In this document: positions 38,465 through 48,380 of the stretch, one piece after another
How the letters are laid out: every line of letters starts with the position of its first letter
How positions within the stretch are numbered: position 1 is the stretch's first letter
Assembly (NCBI RefSeq): GCF_900187125.1
Contig: NZ_LT906468.1
Coordinates: 3,472,001 to 3,536,000, forward strand
Length of the DNA stretch: 64,000 nt
Reading direction: 5' to 3'
From: Sphingobacterium mizutaii
Lineage (GTDB): Bacteria; Bacteroidota; Bacteroidia; Sphingobacteriales; Sphingobacteriaceae
Notes under the pieces: generated by a model
Databases searched by the model: none
Seen by the model: only the letters and a program-made list of their open reading frames with translations
Told to the model about the DNA's origin: nothing
Program-made: the position numbers and the translations under genes

Positions 38465-39922
38465 TTAATTATGTTCGTTAAAAATCTTTATTAATTCTTC
38501 TTTATCGTCAAAGTGATTTTTCACCCCATTGATATCTTGATATTTCTCATGTCCTTTTCCAGCCACCAAGATTACATCACCTGGTTGCGCTAGGTGGAAA
38601 GCAGCACGGATGGCCTCTCTTCTATCCGTAATCGAGAAAACATTCTTGCGCTTATCCGCGGAAATACCAACTTCCATCTCTTTGATGATGGTTGCAGGAT
38701 CTTCCGTCCTCGGATTGTCAGAAGTCAAGACCACTTTATCGCTTAACCTCGATGCCACTTCCGCCATCTCAGGGCGCTTGGTCTTATCACGATCTCCACC
38801 ACAACCTAAAACCGTCAAGATCTGCTGTCCAGGTTTCCTCAATCCGCCAATGGTTTCCAATACATTTTCAACCGCATCTGGCGTATGGGCATAATCCACA
38901 ATGGCAACCACACCTGTCGAGGATTTCATGGTTTCAAAACGTCCTTCTGCTCCAGTGATCTCGCTCAATGCCATCAAAACCTTCACTGTCTCTTGCTCCA
39001 ATAAAATAGAAGCACCATACACAGCCAATAGGTTATACGCATTGAAATCACCAACCAACTTCACCCACACTTCTTGTCCATCAACCTGCAATAGCATCCC
39101 ATCAAAATGGCTTTCCAAGATTTTAGCCTTAAAGTCTGCCATTTGGTGCAAACCATAGGTTTTCTTATGCGCAAATGTATTCTGAAGCATCACCTGACCA
39201 TTTTTATCATCGATATTGGTCAATGCAAATGCATATCTGTCTAAATCATCAAAGAACTTTTTCTTCGCCTTGATATAGTTGGCGAAAGTTCCATGGAAGT
39301 CCAAGTGATCATGGGTGATATTGGTAAAGATGCCACCCGCAAATTTCAACCCGGCAATGCGTTGCTGAACAACCGCATGCGAACTCACTTCCATAAAACA
39401 GTAGTCACATCCATCTTCCACCATTTCCTTCAACAGGGAATTCAATGATATCGGATCAGGAGTGGTATGGGTTGCTTCCACCACACGCTCACCTATTTGG
39501 TTCTGCACCGTGGACAATAAGCCCACATGAAACCCTAATCGGCTGAACAGGTTAAAAAGCAAGGTCGCCACGGTCGTTTTCCCATTGGTACCTGTTACCC
39601 CTACTAATTTCAATTTCGAGGAAGGATTTCCGTAAAATGTAGAGGCCATTACACCTAATGCATAAGCCGAATCGCCGACTACCACATATACTACATCTTC
39701 TTTGATCTCCTCTGGTAATTCTTCTACCAGCACCACGGAAGCACCTAATTCAATTGCTTTATTAACGAATAGATGTCCATCGGTCTGATGCCCACGAACT
39801 GCCACAAACGCACTGCCCTTAACCGCTTTCCTTGAATCCAAGCATAGCGCGCTAACCTCTGTGTCCAGAGACCCACGGTAATCGATTACCGGAATGGCAT
39901 GTAGCAACTCTTTCAACAACAT
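38465..39922 (-). CDS. murE: UDP-MurNAc-tripeptide synthetase MurE, meso-DAP type
   Basis: MurE adds the third stem amino acid. The 485-residue protein has the ATP loop GTNGKTT (111-117), the conserved THTTPDP, the carbamylated-Lys region YIKAKKKFF, and the specificity motif DNPR at 402-405 in [14 protein letters not shown] is the mark of meso-diaminopimelate-adding enzymes, so the wall should contain DAP. It is 1 bp from the PBP gene and 5 bp from mraY. Confidence 0.97.
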   Translation of the reverse strand: MLLKELLHAIPVIDYRGSLDTEVSALCLDSRKAVKGSAFVAVRGHQTDGHLFVNKAIELGASVVLVEELPEEIKEDVVYVVVGDSAYALGVMASTFYGNPSSKLKLVGVTGTNGKTTVATLLFNLFSRLGFHVGLLSTVQNQIGERVVEATHTTPDPISLNSLLKEMVEDGCDYCFMEVSSHAVVQQRIAGLKFAGGIFTNITHDHLDFHGTFANYIKAKKKFFDDLDRYAFALTNIDDKNGQVMLQNTFAHKKTYGLHQMADFKAKILESHFDGMLLQVDGQEVWVKLVGDFNAYNLLAVYGASILLEQETVKVLMALSEITGAEGRFETMKSSTGVVAIVDYAHTPDAVENVLETIGGLRKPGQQILTVLGCGGDRDKTKRPEMAEVASRLSDKVVLTSDNPRTEDPATIIKEMEVGISADKRKNVFSITDRREAIRAAFHLAQPGDVILVAGKGHEKYQDINGVKNHFDDKEELIKIFNEHN

Positions 39923-39923
39923 A

Positions 39924-42050
39924 TTAATTCAATTCTATTAGAACACGGGTGCCAGGTTTCAATTTCTGACCGGCCACCAATGATTGATTTATTACTCTTC
40001 CCTTACCTTTTACTGTAGTTTTAAAACCAGCGTTCTCCATCGCGTAGATCGCATCGACCAATCCCATCCCCTTCACATTCGGAACAACGCCCTCCTTGTA
40101 CTCGGCAACCGTAAAGGCTTCTGCCGAATGGTTCGCCGAATCTTTATCCGCAGCCACAATTGAATTCCAGTTCACCGATTGCACACCCAACATCTCATAA
40201 ACCTTCGCAGTTGCATCTTTAGAACCTTTCAATGTGTATGGAACTTTATTTCCAGCCACATTCACTTTTCTATTGTTAAATGTTTTGTGCAATGACAAAT
40301 CATTTGCAAAAACCATATCTGCCAACTCCCTGAATACCGGACCAGCAACTGAACCACCATAGTATCCATTTCTAGGATTACGGATCACCACAATCATGGA
40401 ATACTTAGGGTTCTCAGCCGGGAAGTATCCCGCAAAGGAAGATTGATACCTTCTAGCACCATATCCCCTTGACCCATCAGCCATCTGAGCTGTGCCCGTT
40501 TTTCCAGCCGAAGAATAAAGTGGGCTTCTCAACTTCTTACCAGTCCCTTCAACCATCACGCCTTCCATCATCTTCTGCATTTTGCCGATCGCTTCTTTTG
40601 AAGCAATTTGCTTATTGATCACCCTGGCTTCAAACTTCTTAACGGTAGTTCCTAGGTGTTGAATTTCTTTTACGAATAAAGGAGCTAACATCTTTCCATC
40701 ATTAGCAACTGCATTGTACAAAGTCAATGTTTGCAATGGTGTCAATTTCAACTCATAGCCATAGGCCATCTGCACCAATGACAATTTACTCCAAGACCTG
40801 CTATCCGGCATCTTCACCCAAGGGTTAGCCTCTCCAGGGATCTGCAAGCCCAAAGGCTTAGCCATGCCCCATTCGTGTAACTTGCCAGTGAATTTCTCTG
40901 GGTTCTTGCCATAAGCATTACCGATTGTTTTGGCAACCCCAACGTTTGAAGACTCTTCAAAAGCCTCCTTAATGGTCACCTTAGATTTCTTCGGTGGATG
41001 CGAATCCTTAATGGTATGTCCAGGAACTTTCCAAGTACCATTACCGATATCGATCACTGTATTGGTATCAACTTTATTATCATCCAATGCCACCAAGTAC
41101 GACGCAACCTTGAATGTAGACCCAGGGTCAGCACCTTGCGCAATGGCATAATTGAATTTCTCTCTGTACACCCCTTCGCCATCTCTGGTAAAGTTGGCTA
41201 TCGCACGCACCTCTCCGGTTGCCACCTCCATTAAAATCACGCAACCATTATCTGCATTACTTACGATCAACTGTTTTTCCAAAGCACGTTGTGCCATGTC
41301 TTGCATATTCACATCTATGGTGGCAATGATATCCGAACCATCCGTTGGAGCAACCTCCACCTCACGGTTCACCGGAATCCAAACCCCACCTGCTATACGC
41401 TGCATCAACTGCACGCCGCTCTTGCCTTCGATATAATCGCCGTAAGCACCTTCCAGTCCAACTCGAACCGTATCGCCCTTACTGTTTTTATAACCAATAG
41501 TACGAGCCGCCAAATTGGTAAATGGCAGAATACGCTTGTTTTCTCTAACTGCTATCAAAGAACTCGAGAATCTTTCCTTCTCTTCCTTAAAGTTTCTCAA
41601 CAAAGGAAAGGTCTTCAAGACCTTCAACTGTTGGTGTGATACATTACGCTTGATTAATACGTAACGTTGTTTTTTAGCTCTTGCCTCTTTTAAATAAGTC
41701 AAGTACTGTCTGGCCGATTTATCCTTAAAAAAGGTCGCTAGCTTACTGGCCAAAGAATCCACCCGAGCATTGAACACTTGGTTGTGCTCGGATGGAATGG
41801 CCATCGCATCAAACCGTATCTCATATTCCGGAACAGAAGTAGCCAGTAAACTTCCGTCATTGGAATAAATATTTCCTCTTGCCGCTTCGATCACACGTTC
41901 GCGGATCGTCAAGCTGTCTGCAATCTCACGCCACTTATCCCCGTCCACATATTGCAAATGCAACAACTTCCCAAATACCATTAAAGCACCAAAAACCATC
42001 AGGCCAAACGCCAGGTACACCCTAATCAATATGGACTTCCTAATATTCAT
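39924..42050 (-). CDS. ftsI: septal class B penicillin-binding protein FtsI with PASTA domain
   Basis: FtsI (PBP3/PBP2x-like) is the septal transpeptidase. The 708-residue protein has one N-terminal membrane segment (ILIRVYLAFGLMVFGALMVF), the dimerisation domain, and all three active-site motifs: S311TFK, SSN at 367-369, and K517TGT. A single PASTA domain lies at the C-terminus (VVPNVKGMGLVDAIYAMENA), as in Gram-positive PBP2x but absent from E. coli FtsI. Cluster position supports the septal role. Confidence 0.95.
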   Translation of the reverse strand: MNIRKSILIRVYLAFGLMVFGALMVFGKLLHLQYVDGDKWREIADSLTIRERVIEAARGNIYSNDGSLLATSVPEYEIRFDAMAIPSEHNQVFNARVDSLASKLATFFKDKSARQYLTYLKEARAKKQRYVLIKRNVSHQQLKVLKTFPLLRNFKEEKERFSSSLIAVRENKRILPFTNLAARTIGYKNSKGDTVRVGLEGAYGDYIEGKSGVQLMQRIAGGVWIPVNREVEVAPTDGSDIIATIDVNMQDMAQRALEKQLIVSNADNGCVILMEVATGEVRAIANFTRDGEGVYREKFNYAIAQGADPGSTFKVASYLVALDDNKVDTNTVIDIGNGTWKVPGHTIKDSHPPKKSKVTIKEAFEESSNVGVAKTIGNAYGKNPEKFTGKLHEWGMAKPLGLQIPGEANPWVKMPDSRSWSKLSLVQMAYGYELKLTPLQTLTLYNAVANDGKMLAPLFVKEIQHLGTTVKKFEARVINKQIASKEAIGKMQKMMEGVMVEGTGKKLRSPLYSSAGKTGTAQMADGSRGYGARRYQSSFAGYFPAENPKYSMIVVIRNPRNGYYGGSVAGPVFRELADMVFANDLSLHKTFNNRKVNVAGNKVPYTLKGSKDATAKVYEMLGVQSVNWNSIVAADKDSANHSAEAFTVAEYKEGVVPNVKGMGLVDAIYAMENAGFKTTVKGKGRVINQSLVAGQKLKPGTRVLIELN

Positions 42051-42066
42051 GTTTTGGTCTTAATCT

Positions 42067-42477
42067 TTATTTTACTTCCCTTACTATCTCCAACTTGATT
42101 GGCGGTTCTGTTCTTTCTTTCAATCCCAAGGTATCCGCACGCTTTGCAATCTCAGTCTGCGTCGTCAATTTCATCAACTCCGCATTCAATGATTTATAGT
42201 CCCAACTCAACTCCTTCACTTCCCTGCCCAACTTATCGATCCTTCTTACCGTGTTCTCTGCCAAGTGTCGGTTTGAGATATACAGCAAACCTAATAAGGC
42301 AAGAAATGCCACGAAAGGTAAATTCTTGGCAACTAGGTATGTAGAAAGCTTTTTCTGAGAAAAGAAGGTTTTCAGGAAGTCCTGGGTTTCCTCAACCTTT
42401 TCTTCCAGTGCATCAGACATCTCCTCTTGCACTTCTTCACTCAGCTCATTTTGCTTTATAGTATTTCTCTTTGCCAT
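42067..42477 (-). CDS. ftsL: FtsL-like cell division protein
   Basis: A 136-residue bitopic protein. The acidic cytosolic tail is about 50 residues long. One membrane segment follows (LPFVAFLALLGLLYISNRHL), then a short periplasmic coiled coil (RIDKLGREVKELSWDYKSLNAELMKL). Size, topology and place between rsmH and ftsI match FtsL, although sequence identity in this family is very low. FtsL joins FtsB and FtsQ to activate FtsWI. Confidence 0.85.
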   Translation of the reverse strand: MAKRNTIKQNELSEEVQEEMSDALEEKVEETQDFLKTFFSQKKLSTYLVAKNLPFVAFLALLGLLYISNRHLAENTVRRIDKLGREVKELSWDYKSLNAELMKLTTQTEIAKRADTLGLKERTEPPIKLEIVREVK

Positions 42478-42489
42478 ATACCTACTCTA

Positions 42490-43401
42490 CTATATTTTTT
42501 CTGCAATCCTCAACTTGGCACTGCGTGCTCTGTTGTTCTGTTTTACTTCATCTTCCGAAGCAACGATCGCTTTTCTACTGATCACTTTAAATGGCTTAAT
42601 CTCATTCCCAAAGAAATCCTTCTCCACTTCTCCCTTGAACTTTCCTTTGGCCATGAAATTCTTCACCAACCTGTCTTCCAATGAATGGTAAGACATCACT
42701 ACCAAACGACCTTCTGGCTTCAAGACCAAGGAGGTCTGCTCCAAGAACTCCTGTAATGCTTCCAGCTCCTTGTTTACCTCAATGCGCAAGGCCTGAAAAA
42801 CCTGGGCATGGTACTTATGCTCTTTCCCCTTAGGGACCAGTTTCTGGATGACCTGCTTCAATTCGGCAACCGTCTGTATCGGATTGCTCAATCGGCCGGT
42901 TACAATCGTTTTGGCCAATGATTTAGCATTCTGAATCTCACCGTACATCCCAAAGATCCTGTGCAATTCTTCTTCAGGATAAGTGTTCAGCACTTTACGG
43001 GCGTCCAAATCAGCCACCTGATCCATTCGCATATCCAGGTCCGCATCAAAACGGATGGAAAAACCACGATCAGCAGCGTCAAATTGATGTGATGAAACCC
43101 CCAAGTCAGCCAAAATCCCGTCCACTTGTTTCACCCCTTCCAGTCGCAAATAATTTTTTAAGAACTTAAAATTTTGATGAATCAATGTAAATCGATCATC
43201 AGGAAGTGTGTTTTTGATGGCATCTGGATCTTGATCAAAAGCGATCAATCTGCCTTGAGGCCCCAAATGCTTCAGGATCTCCTTCGAGTGTCCGCCACCC
43301 CCAAACGTTACATCCACATAGATTCCGTTTGGTTTTATTGCTAGTGCGTCTATACATTCCTGCAACATGACAGGAACGTGATATCCGATTTCATTATTCA
43401 T
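42490..43401 (-). CDS. rsmH: 16S rRNA m4C1402 methyltransferase RsmH (MraW)
   Basis: RsmH methylates N4 of C1402 in 16S rRNA using S-adenosylmethionine. The SAM-binding site is in YVDVTFGGGGHSKEIL, with DQDPDA. Later motifs are ADLGVSSHQFDAADRGFS and the C-terminal SYHSLEDRLVKNF. I chose the ATG at 43401 (MNNEIGYHVPVML) because an AGGAG stands 6 nt before it and the homologous start is conserved; an ATG six bases upstream touches that ribosome-binding site. It overlaps the mraZ stop. Confidence 0.95.
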   Translation of the reverse strand: MNNEIGYHVPVMLQECIDALAIKPNGIYVDVTFGGGGHSKEILKHLGPQGRLIAFDQDPDAIKNTLPDDRFTLIHQNFKFLKNYLRLEGVKQVDGILADLGVSSHQFDAADRGFSIRFDADLDMRMDQVADLDARKVLNTYPEEELHRIFGMYGEIQNAKSLAKTIVTGRLSNPIQTVAELKQVIQKLVPKGKEHKYHAQVFQALRIEVNKELEALQEFLEQTSLVLKPEGRLVVMSYHSLEDRLVKNFMAKGKFKGEVEKDFFGNEIKPFKVISRKAIVASEDEVKQNNRARSAKLRIAEKI

Positions 43402-43867
43402 TCCCATCTCCTGCAAAGTTAAATCCACCCATTACTTCCTCAGCCAATGCAGAAAAATCTTCGTCAGTACTACTGTCCATCATTTTTTCGTATTCGTCTT
43501 TCGCCCAAACCTCAATTTTATCAAACTGGCATTGCAAGAAAACTTCGCCTGTTACATGCGCATATTCCAACAATGATTTTGGCAAAAGCACCCTACCCGC
43601 AGAATCCAAAGAAAGCTCCGTAGCACCACGCATAAACTGACGGATGAATATCCTGTTCTTCTCGTTGTACTGGTTCAATTTCGAAAGTTGAAGCATTTTT
43701 TTGCTCCATTCTTCTTTGGTATAGATCACTAAATTCTTCTCGAAACCGCGATTCATAACAAGCCCCTCGCGCTCTACATCAGGCAGTTGCCTTTTGAGCG
43801 CAGCAGGGATCACCATTCTTCCTTTGGTGTCCAGCTTGCATTCGAATTCTCCGATTAATTGAATCAT
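43394..43867 (-). CDS. mraZ: transcriptional regulator MraZ
   Basis: MraZ is an AbrB-fold DNA-binding protein that regulates the division cluster it heads. The 157-residue protein starts MIQLIGEFECKLDTKGRMVI and contains the second repeat LDSAGRVLLPKSLLEYA, the two SpoVT/AbrB-like halves. The ATG at 43867 is chosen because the family begins at this point; upstream in-frame sequence includes the operator. Three TGGG boxes with 10-bp spacing lie 44-73 bp upstream. Confidence 0.95.
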   Translation of the reverse strand: MIQLIGEFECKLDTKGRMVIPAALKRQLPDVEREGLVMNRGFEKNLVIYTKEEWSKKMLQLSKLNQYNEKNRIFIRQFMRGATELSLDSAGRVLLPKSLLEYAHVTGEVFLQCQFDKIEVWAKDEYEKMMDSSTDEDFSALAEEVMGGFNFAGDGNE

Positions 43868-43910
43868 TTGACCTATTTCTACTCTAATTTTAATGTAAAA
43901 GTATACACTT

Positions 43911-43940
43911 TCTCCCACAATCTCCCACAATGCCCCACAA
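43911..43940 (-). promoter_or_regulatory. mraZ: MraZ operator: three 10-bp-phased TGGG boxes
   Basis: On the minus strand the sequence reads TTGTGGGGCA, TTGTGGGAGA, TTGTGGGAGA. That is three TGGG units with a 5-bp gap, the known form of MraZ boxes before mraZ genes. They stand just upstream of a TATACTTTTA promoter-like stretch, well placed for autoregulation. Confidence 0.85.
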
Positions 43941-44110
43941 AAAAGTTTTCCACATAGCCTATCGACTACAAAAAAGCCCTTCAACGCACTTTAAAAGCAT
44001 AATAATATTGAAACACAATAAATTAAGAATTGTAAAAATCATCGCCATAACAGTAATATTTAGCCTCAATTCTCTTGTTTTTAAGGAATTGTAAGCCCCA
44101 AAAACAGCAA

Positions 44111-44208
44111 AAGTGGGGCAAAGTGGAGCAACTGAAAACAAATGATAGGTCAAGTGGGGGAAAGTGGAGCAACTGAAAACAAATGATAGGTCAAGTGGGG
44201 GAAAGTGG
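44111..44208 (+). repeat. 41-bp tandem repeat carrying paired AAGTGG boxes
   Basis: The 41-base unit at 44120-44160 is repeated exactly at 44161-44201, with partial units on both sides. Each unit junction holds a pair of AAGTGG boxes 10 bp apart: starts at 44111/44121, 44152/44162 and 44193/44203. The boxes resemble MraZ sites but lie on the strand read toward aspS. The whole mraZ-aspS gap (43868-44343) holds no gene. Confidence 0.9.
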
Positions 44209-44311
44209 TAGAATCAGGGGATTTTTGACCTGGAATTCATCGAACATGGAGGCAAGCCCTTCCCTCTTGCTGCTTATTGCTTAAATATTCTTTATTCTCG
44301 CATAAATGCAA

Positions 44312-44319
44312 TAATTTTG
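44312..44319 (+). promoter_or_regulatory. aspS: aspS -7 element
   Basis: TAATTTTG matches TAnnTTTG and lies 24 bp before the aspS ATG. The -33 region has no clear TTTG. Confidence 0.5.
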
Positions 44320-44343
44320 TGGCTCAATAAAAATGAGATAATC

Positions 44344-46098
44344 ATGCACAGAACACATACTTGTGGCGAATTAAGAATTGAAGACCTAGGAAAAACCGTA
44401 ACCCTGAGCGGATGGGTCCAAAAATCACGCGATTTAGGTGGAATGACATTTATTGATGTTCGTGATAGATATGGTATTACTCAGCTCACTTTCAATAGCG
44501 AAGACAATGAATCCCTTCGTAGCCAAGCCCGCGAATTGGGTAGAGAGTATGTTATCAAGGTGACTGGTACCGTAATAGAACGTTCCAGCAAAAACCCTAA
44601 AATCCCTACTGGAGATATTGAAATCAAAGTCAGCAACCTACAAGTGCTGAACGAATCCAAATTACCTCCTTTTACTATAGAAGATGAAACAGACGGTGGT
44701 GAAGACATCCGTATGAAATACCGTTATTTGGATATCCGTAGAAATCCAGTAAAGAACAGCTTATTGTTCCGCCATAAGGTGACGCAAGAAGTCAGAAACT
44801 ACTTGTCTGCATTAGATTTCTGTGAAATCGAAACTCCTTATTTAATAAAGTCCACTCCAGAAGGTGCTCGTGACTTTATCGTGCCATCACGCATGAACCC
44901 GGGACAGTTTTACGCACTTCCTCAATCACCTCAAACCTTTAAACAATTGTTAATGGTGGGCGGAATGGATAAATATTTCCAAATCGTGAAATGTTTCCGT
45001 GATGAGGATTTACGTGCCGATAGACAACCTGAGTTTACCCAGATTGACTGCGAAATGTCTTTCGTAGAACAAGAAGATATCTTGAACGTATTCGAAGGCA
45101 TGACCCGTCACCTATTAAAGACTATCCATGGCATTGAATTAGATCAATTCCCTAGAATGACTTTCGACGAAGCGATGCGCACCTATGGTAATGACAAACC
45201 AGATATCCGTTTCGGAATGAAGTTTGGCGAACTAAACGCAGTAGCACAACATAAGGACTTCGCTATCTTCAACAACGCTGAATTAGTAGTAGGTATCGCC
45301 GTTCCAGGGGCTGCTTCTTATACCAGGAAACAAATCGATGAATTGGTTGACTGGGTTAAGCGTCCTCAAGTAGGAGCTTCCGGAATGGTCTATGTGAAAT
45401 GTGAAGCTGATGGAACTTATAAATCATCAGTAGATAAATTCTACGACCAAGCGGATCTTGCTCAATGGGCGGAGGCAACTGGCGCACAAGCTGGCGACCT
45501 GATCCTAATCCTTTCTGGCCCTGCCAACAAAACTAGAGCACAGTTAAGCGCCTTGCGTATGGAATTAGGCAATCGCATGGGCTTACGTAAGCCAAATGAA
45601 TTTGCTCCACTTTGGGTTGTCGACTTCCCATTATTGGAATGGGACGAGGAAACTGAAAGATTCCACGCCATGCACCATCCATTCACTTCTCCAAAGCTAG
45701 AGGATATGCCTTTATTGGACACTGATCCAGGAAAGGTTCGCGCAAATGCTTATGACTTGGTATTGAACGGAAATGAAATCGGTGGTGGTTCCATCCGTAT
45801 CCATGATAAGGACATGCAAGCCCTGATGTTCAAGCACCTAGGCTTTACTCCTGAACAGGCACAAGCTCAGTTTGGTTTCTTAATGAATGCATTCCAATAT
45901 GGAGCCCCTCCACATGGTGGTTTAGCTTTCGGTCTTGACCGTCTGACTGCTATTTTGGGAGGTCAGGAAACCATCCGTGACTTTATCGCATTCCCGAAAA
46001 ACAACTCCGGACGCGATGTCATGATCGATGCTCCTGCCGAAATTGCCAAAGAACAATTGGACGAACTAAGCATCAGCTTAATCGAACCGAAAAAATAA
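44344..46098 (+). CDS. aspS: aspartate--tRNA ligase
   Basis: AspRS charges tRNA-Asp. The 584-residue class II synthetase has an N-terminal OB-fold anticodon-binding domain ([20 protein letters not shown]), motif 2 in [18 protein letters not shown], the bacterial GAD insertion domain, and motif 3 in [11 protein letters not shown] chose the ATG at 44344 ([11 protein letters not shown]); the nine residues before it would need a TTG start within the promoter region. It is divergent from mraZ. Confidence 0.96.
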   Translation: MHRTHTCGELRIEDLGKTVTLSGWVQKSRDLGGMTFIDVRDRYGITQLTFNSEDNESLRSQARELGREYVIKVTGTVIERSSKNPKIPTGDIEIKVSNLQVLNESKLPPFTIEDETDGGEDIRMKYRYLDIRRNPVKNSLLFRHKVTQEVRNYLSALDFCEIETPYLIKSTPEGARDFIVPSRMNPGQFYALPQSPQTFKQLLMVGGMDKYFQIVKCFRDEDLRADRQPEFTQIDCEMSFVEQEDILNVFEGMTRHLLKTIHGIELDQFPRMTFDEAMRTYGNDKPDIRFGMKFGELNAVAQHKDFAIFNNAELVVGIAVPGAASYTRKQIDELVDWVKRPQVGASGMVYVKCEADGTYKSSVDKFYDQADLAQWAEATGAQAGDLILILSGPANKTRAQLSALRMELGNRMGLRKPNEFAPLWVVDFPLLEWDEETERFHAMHHPFTSPKLEDMPLLDTDPGKVRANAYDLVLNGNEIGGGSIRIHDKDMQALMFKHLGFTPEQAQAQFGFLMNAFQYGAPPHGGLAFGLDRLTAILGGQETIRDFIAFPKNNSGRDVMIDAPAEIAKEQLDELSISLIEPKK

Positions 46099-46114
46099 AA
46101 AACATAAAAGCAAT

Positions 46115-46148
46115 AATAGCGGTCAACCAAAATTGACCGCTATTTTTT
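46115..46148 (+). terminator. aspS: aspS terminator
   Basis: A 12-bp perfect stem, AATAGCGGTCAA (46115-46126) with TTGACCGCTATT (46133-46144), is followed by a T-run. Confidence 0.9.
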
Positions 46149-46232
46149 TGTTCTCTTTCCAAATTTTGAACAGAACTTTAGTTATAAACATTATACTGCC
46201 ATTAGCAGATATTTTTTTATCTTTAAAATTGG

Positions 46233-46261
46233 TTGATTTTCACGCTCAACCTTTATTTTTG
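46233..46261 (+). promoter_or_regulatory. lutB: lutB promoter
   Basis: TTG (46233-46235), an 18-bp spacer and TATTTTTG (46254-46261) fit the Bacteroidota promoter. The leader is about 15 nt. Confidence 0.6.
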
Positions 46262-46282
46262 CATTAGCAACAGAACATCCCT

Positions 46283-47668
46283 ATGGCACAGACAGTAGCT
46301 GAGAAATTCCTGAAAGATAGTGCTTCAAAATCCTTTGATTTACAGCATAGGCAGATTATCAATAATAATATTGATAAGTATGAACATGCTTTTGAAAAAG
46401 GGAAAAGTAAGTTCCTTGACCTGGAGAATTCCAAGATCAAGGCAAACCTGATCAAATGGAAGGTGATTGAAAACCTCGATCGCTATCTCTTGGATTTTGA
46501 GTCAAATTTCACAGCTCGTGGCGGCAAGGTAATCTGGGCTAATGATGCAGAAGAAGCGCGCGAGGAAATCGGGAAGATCATGGAACAGCACCAAGCTAAA
46601 TCGGTGGTAAAATCTAAGTCCATGGCAACCGAAGAAATTGAGCTCAACCATTTCCTGGAAAAGAAAAACATCGAGACCATTGAAAGTGACCTCGGTGAAT
46701 TCATCATCCAGCTCTTAGGACAAAAGCCTTATCATTTCGTTACTCCTGCCATGCACCTGAGTTTGGAAGAAATTGCCAAACTTTTCCATGAGAAATTCGA
46801 GACTCCATTAGAAGCTACTGCAGAGGAGCTGACCATGAAAGCTAGGGAAATCTTGAGAGAGAAATATACCCAAGCGGATATTGGGATCACTGGTGCAAAC
46901 TTCCTGATAGCGGATACTGGTGCGATCGCCATTACGGAGAATGAAGGTAATGCCCGATTGACCACCACTTTCCCTAAGGTACATATTGCAGTTGTAGGCA
47001 TCGAAAAGGTGCTTCCCAGCTTAAATGACCTTGATCTTTTCTGGCCTTTATTGGCAACCCATGGAACAGGTCAAAATCTTACCGTTTACAATACGGTCCT
47101 AAATGGCCCACGTAAAAACACAGAATATGACGGTCCCGATGAGATGTATGTTATCTTATTGGATAATGGCCGTACCAATGTCCTTGAACAGAAGGAACAA
47201 CGCCAAGGATTGTATTGCATCCGTTGCGGCGCCTGCCTGAATGTCTGTCCAATCTATCAAAATATTGGTGGACATACTTATGAAACCACCTATCAAGGAC
47301 CTATTGGATCCCTGATCTCCCCGCACCTCAACGGCATGAAAGAGTTTAAGCACTTAAGTTATGCTTCTTCACTATGCGGAAAGTGCACGGAAGTTTGCCC
47401 TGTAGGCATCGATATCCAAAAGATGCTTTTGGTCAATAGAAGGGATGCCGTCCAACAAGACCTCGTTTCATCCGTAGAGAAAAAAGGCTGGAGCATGTTT
47501 ACCTGGGCAATCCAAAAAAGAAAGATCATTGATTTCTTTGGTGGAAAGACCAAAAATTTCTTTATCCGCAAGTTCTTCAAAAAAGCTTGGGGCAACCAAC
47601 GTGAACTTCCGAAAATCGCTGATAAATCATTTTCGCAACAGTGGAAAGAAAAGCAGAAGGATAAGTAG
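46283..47668 (+). CDS. lutB: LutB/LldF-type lactate-oxidation iron-sulfur protein
   Basis: LutB is the iron-sulfur subunit of the LutABC complex that oxidises L-lactate to pyruvate. The 461-residue protein has an N-terminal LUD domain and two ferredoxin-like clusters: Cys312, 315, 318 and 322 (CIRCGACLNVCP), and Cys365, 368 and 372 (CGKCTEVCP). The C-terminus is basic. No lutA or lutC is adjacent, unlike the usual three-gene operon, so the partners must be elsewhere. Confidence 0.88.
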   Translation: MAQTVAEKFLKDSASKSFDLQHRQIINNNIDKYEHAFEKGKSKFLDLENSKIKANLIKWKVIENLDRYLLDFESNFTARGGKVIWANDAEEAREEIGKIMEQHQAKSVVKSKSMATEEIELNHFLEKKNIETIESDLGEFIIQLLGQKPYHFVTPAMHLSLEEIAKLFHEKFETPLEATAEELTMKAREILREKYTQADIGITGANFLIADTGAIAITENEGNARLTTTFPKVHIAVVGIEKVLPSLNDLDLFWPLLATHGTGQNLTVYNTVLNGPRKNTEYDGPDEMYVILLDNGRTNVLEQKEQRQGLYCIRCGACLNVCPIYQNIGGHTYETTYQGPIGSLISPHLNGMKEFKHLSYASSLCGKCTEVCPVGIDIQKMLLVNRRDAVQQDLVSSVEKKGWSMFTWAIQKRKIIDFFGGKTKNFFIRKFFKKAWGNQRELPKIADKSFSQQWKEKQKDK

Positions 47669-48145
47669 TTTATCCATACTGTATGGATGTTCGGGATAAG
47701 AGGGTTTTTGAACCAGGATGTTCGGGATAAGAGGATAGACCAAGATCTGGGAAAGAACCAGGATTTGGCTACACGGTTATCGAGCGAAGCCGAGATGCTC
47801 CTCCTTTAGCTTTCTATGAATCCCTCTCCAGCGCATTTCCAATTCTGAACGATCAGTGAAGAATCTGTTCGGTTTTCCTCCATCAGGTCCTGTCATCGTG
47901 CACCGAAAGGTGCAGGAACTGTACGCCAATAAACTTATTGATTGTATGGTTTCGATACTCTTTTTGCCTTAAATTAACGCGAAAAAGCAACAAAGAAAAT
48001 TGTTGTCAACTCGACTTCGTACTTGATAATCCTTTAGGTTCCTATTGATGGTCATCTTGAGAAGTAAAAATTTGGACTAAATTTATCGGAAGGTGATGAC
48101 AGCAAAGTGGATGGCAAAAAATATTTTTTTTAATTTTAGAGTTAT

Positions 48146-48296
48146 AACCCCTTTTGGGGTTCCATTATTTTAGCAGACATGGCACGTTAGCCTGAAAGTC
48201 GCGCAAAAACGAAGTTCGATTAATCGAACTTCGTTTTTGCATTAACCCTATATTGTTTGAAACCATTGCTAAAATAATTCTGCCCTTCCAGGGCAG
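48146..48296. repeat. symmetric composite palindromic element
   Basis: A perfect 38-bp palindrome (48203-48240) is the centre. It is flanked at equal distances by 12-base inverted arms ATTATTTTAGCA (48164-48175) and TGCTAAAATAAT (48267-48278). Outside these are two hairpins, AACCCC-TTTT-GGGGTT (48146-48161) and CTGCCCT-TCC-AGGGCAG (48280-48296). The whole is nearly mirror-placed about 48221. It resembles a pair of REP-like units in inverted orientation. Confidence 0.85.
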
Positions 48297-48380
48297 TATG
48301 TCGCAAGAAAGAGATTTTTATAGAAAATAAATATTGGTTTAAATACCTAGAAACATAGATTTAACAAACTTGTCATCGTA

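Noticed and set aside
40930..41639. Plus-strand frames antisense to ftsI
   Set aside because: They overlap the penicillin-binding motifs and have no signal or domain.
44111..44208. A CRISPR array or a short coding frame
   Set aside because: Repeats of 41 bp join without spacers. A minus-strand frame across the gap (43959-44153) has no family features and covers operator-like boxes.
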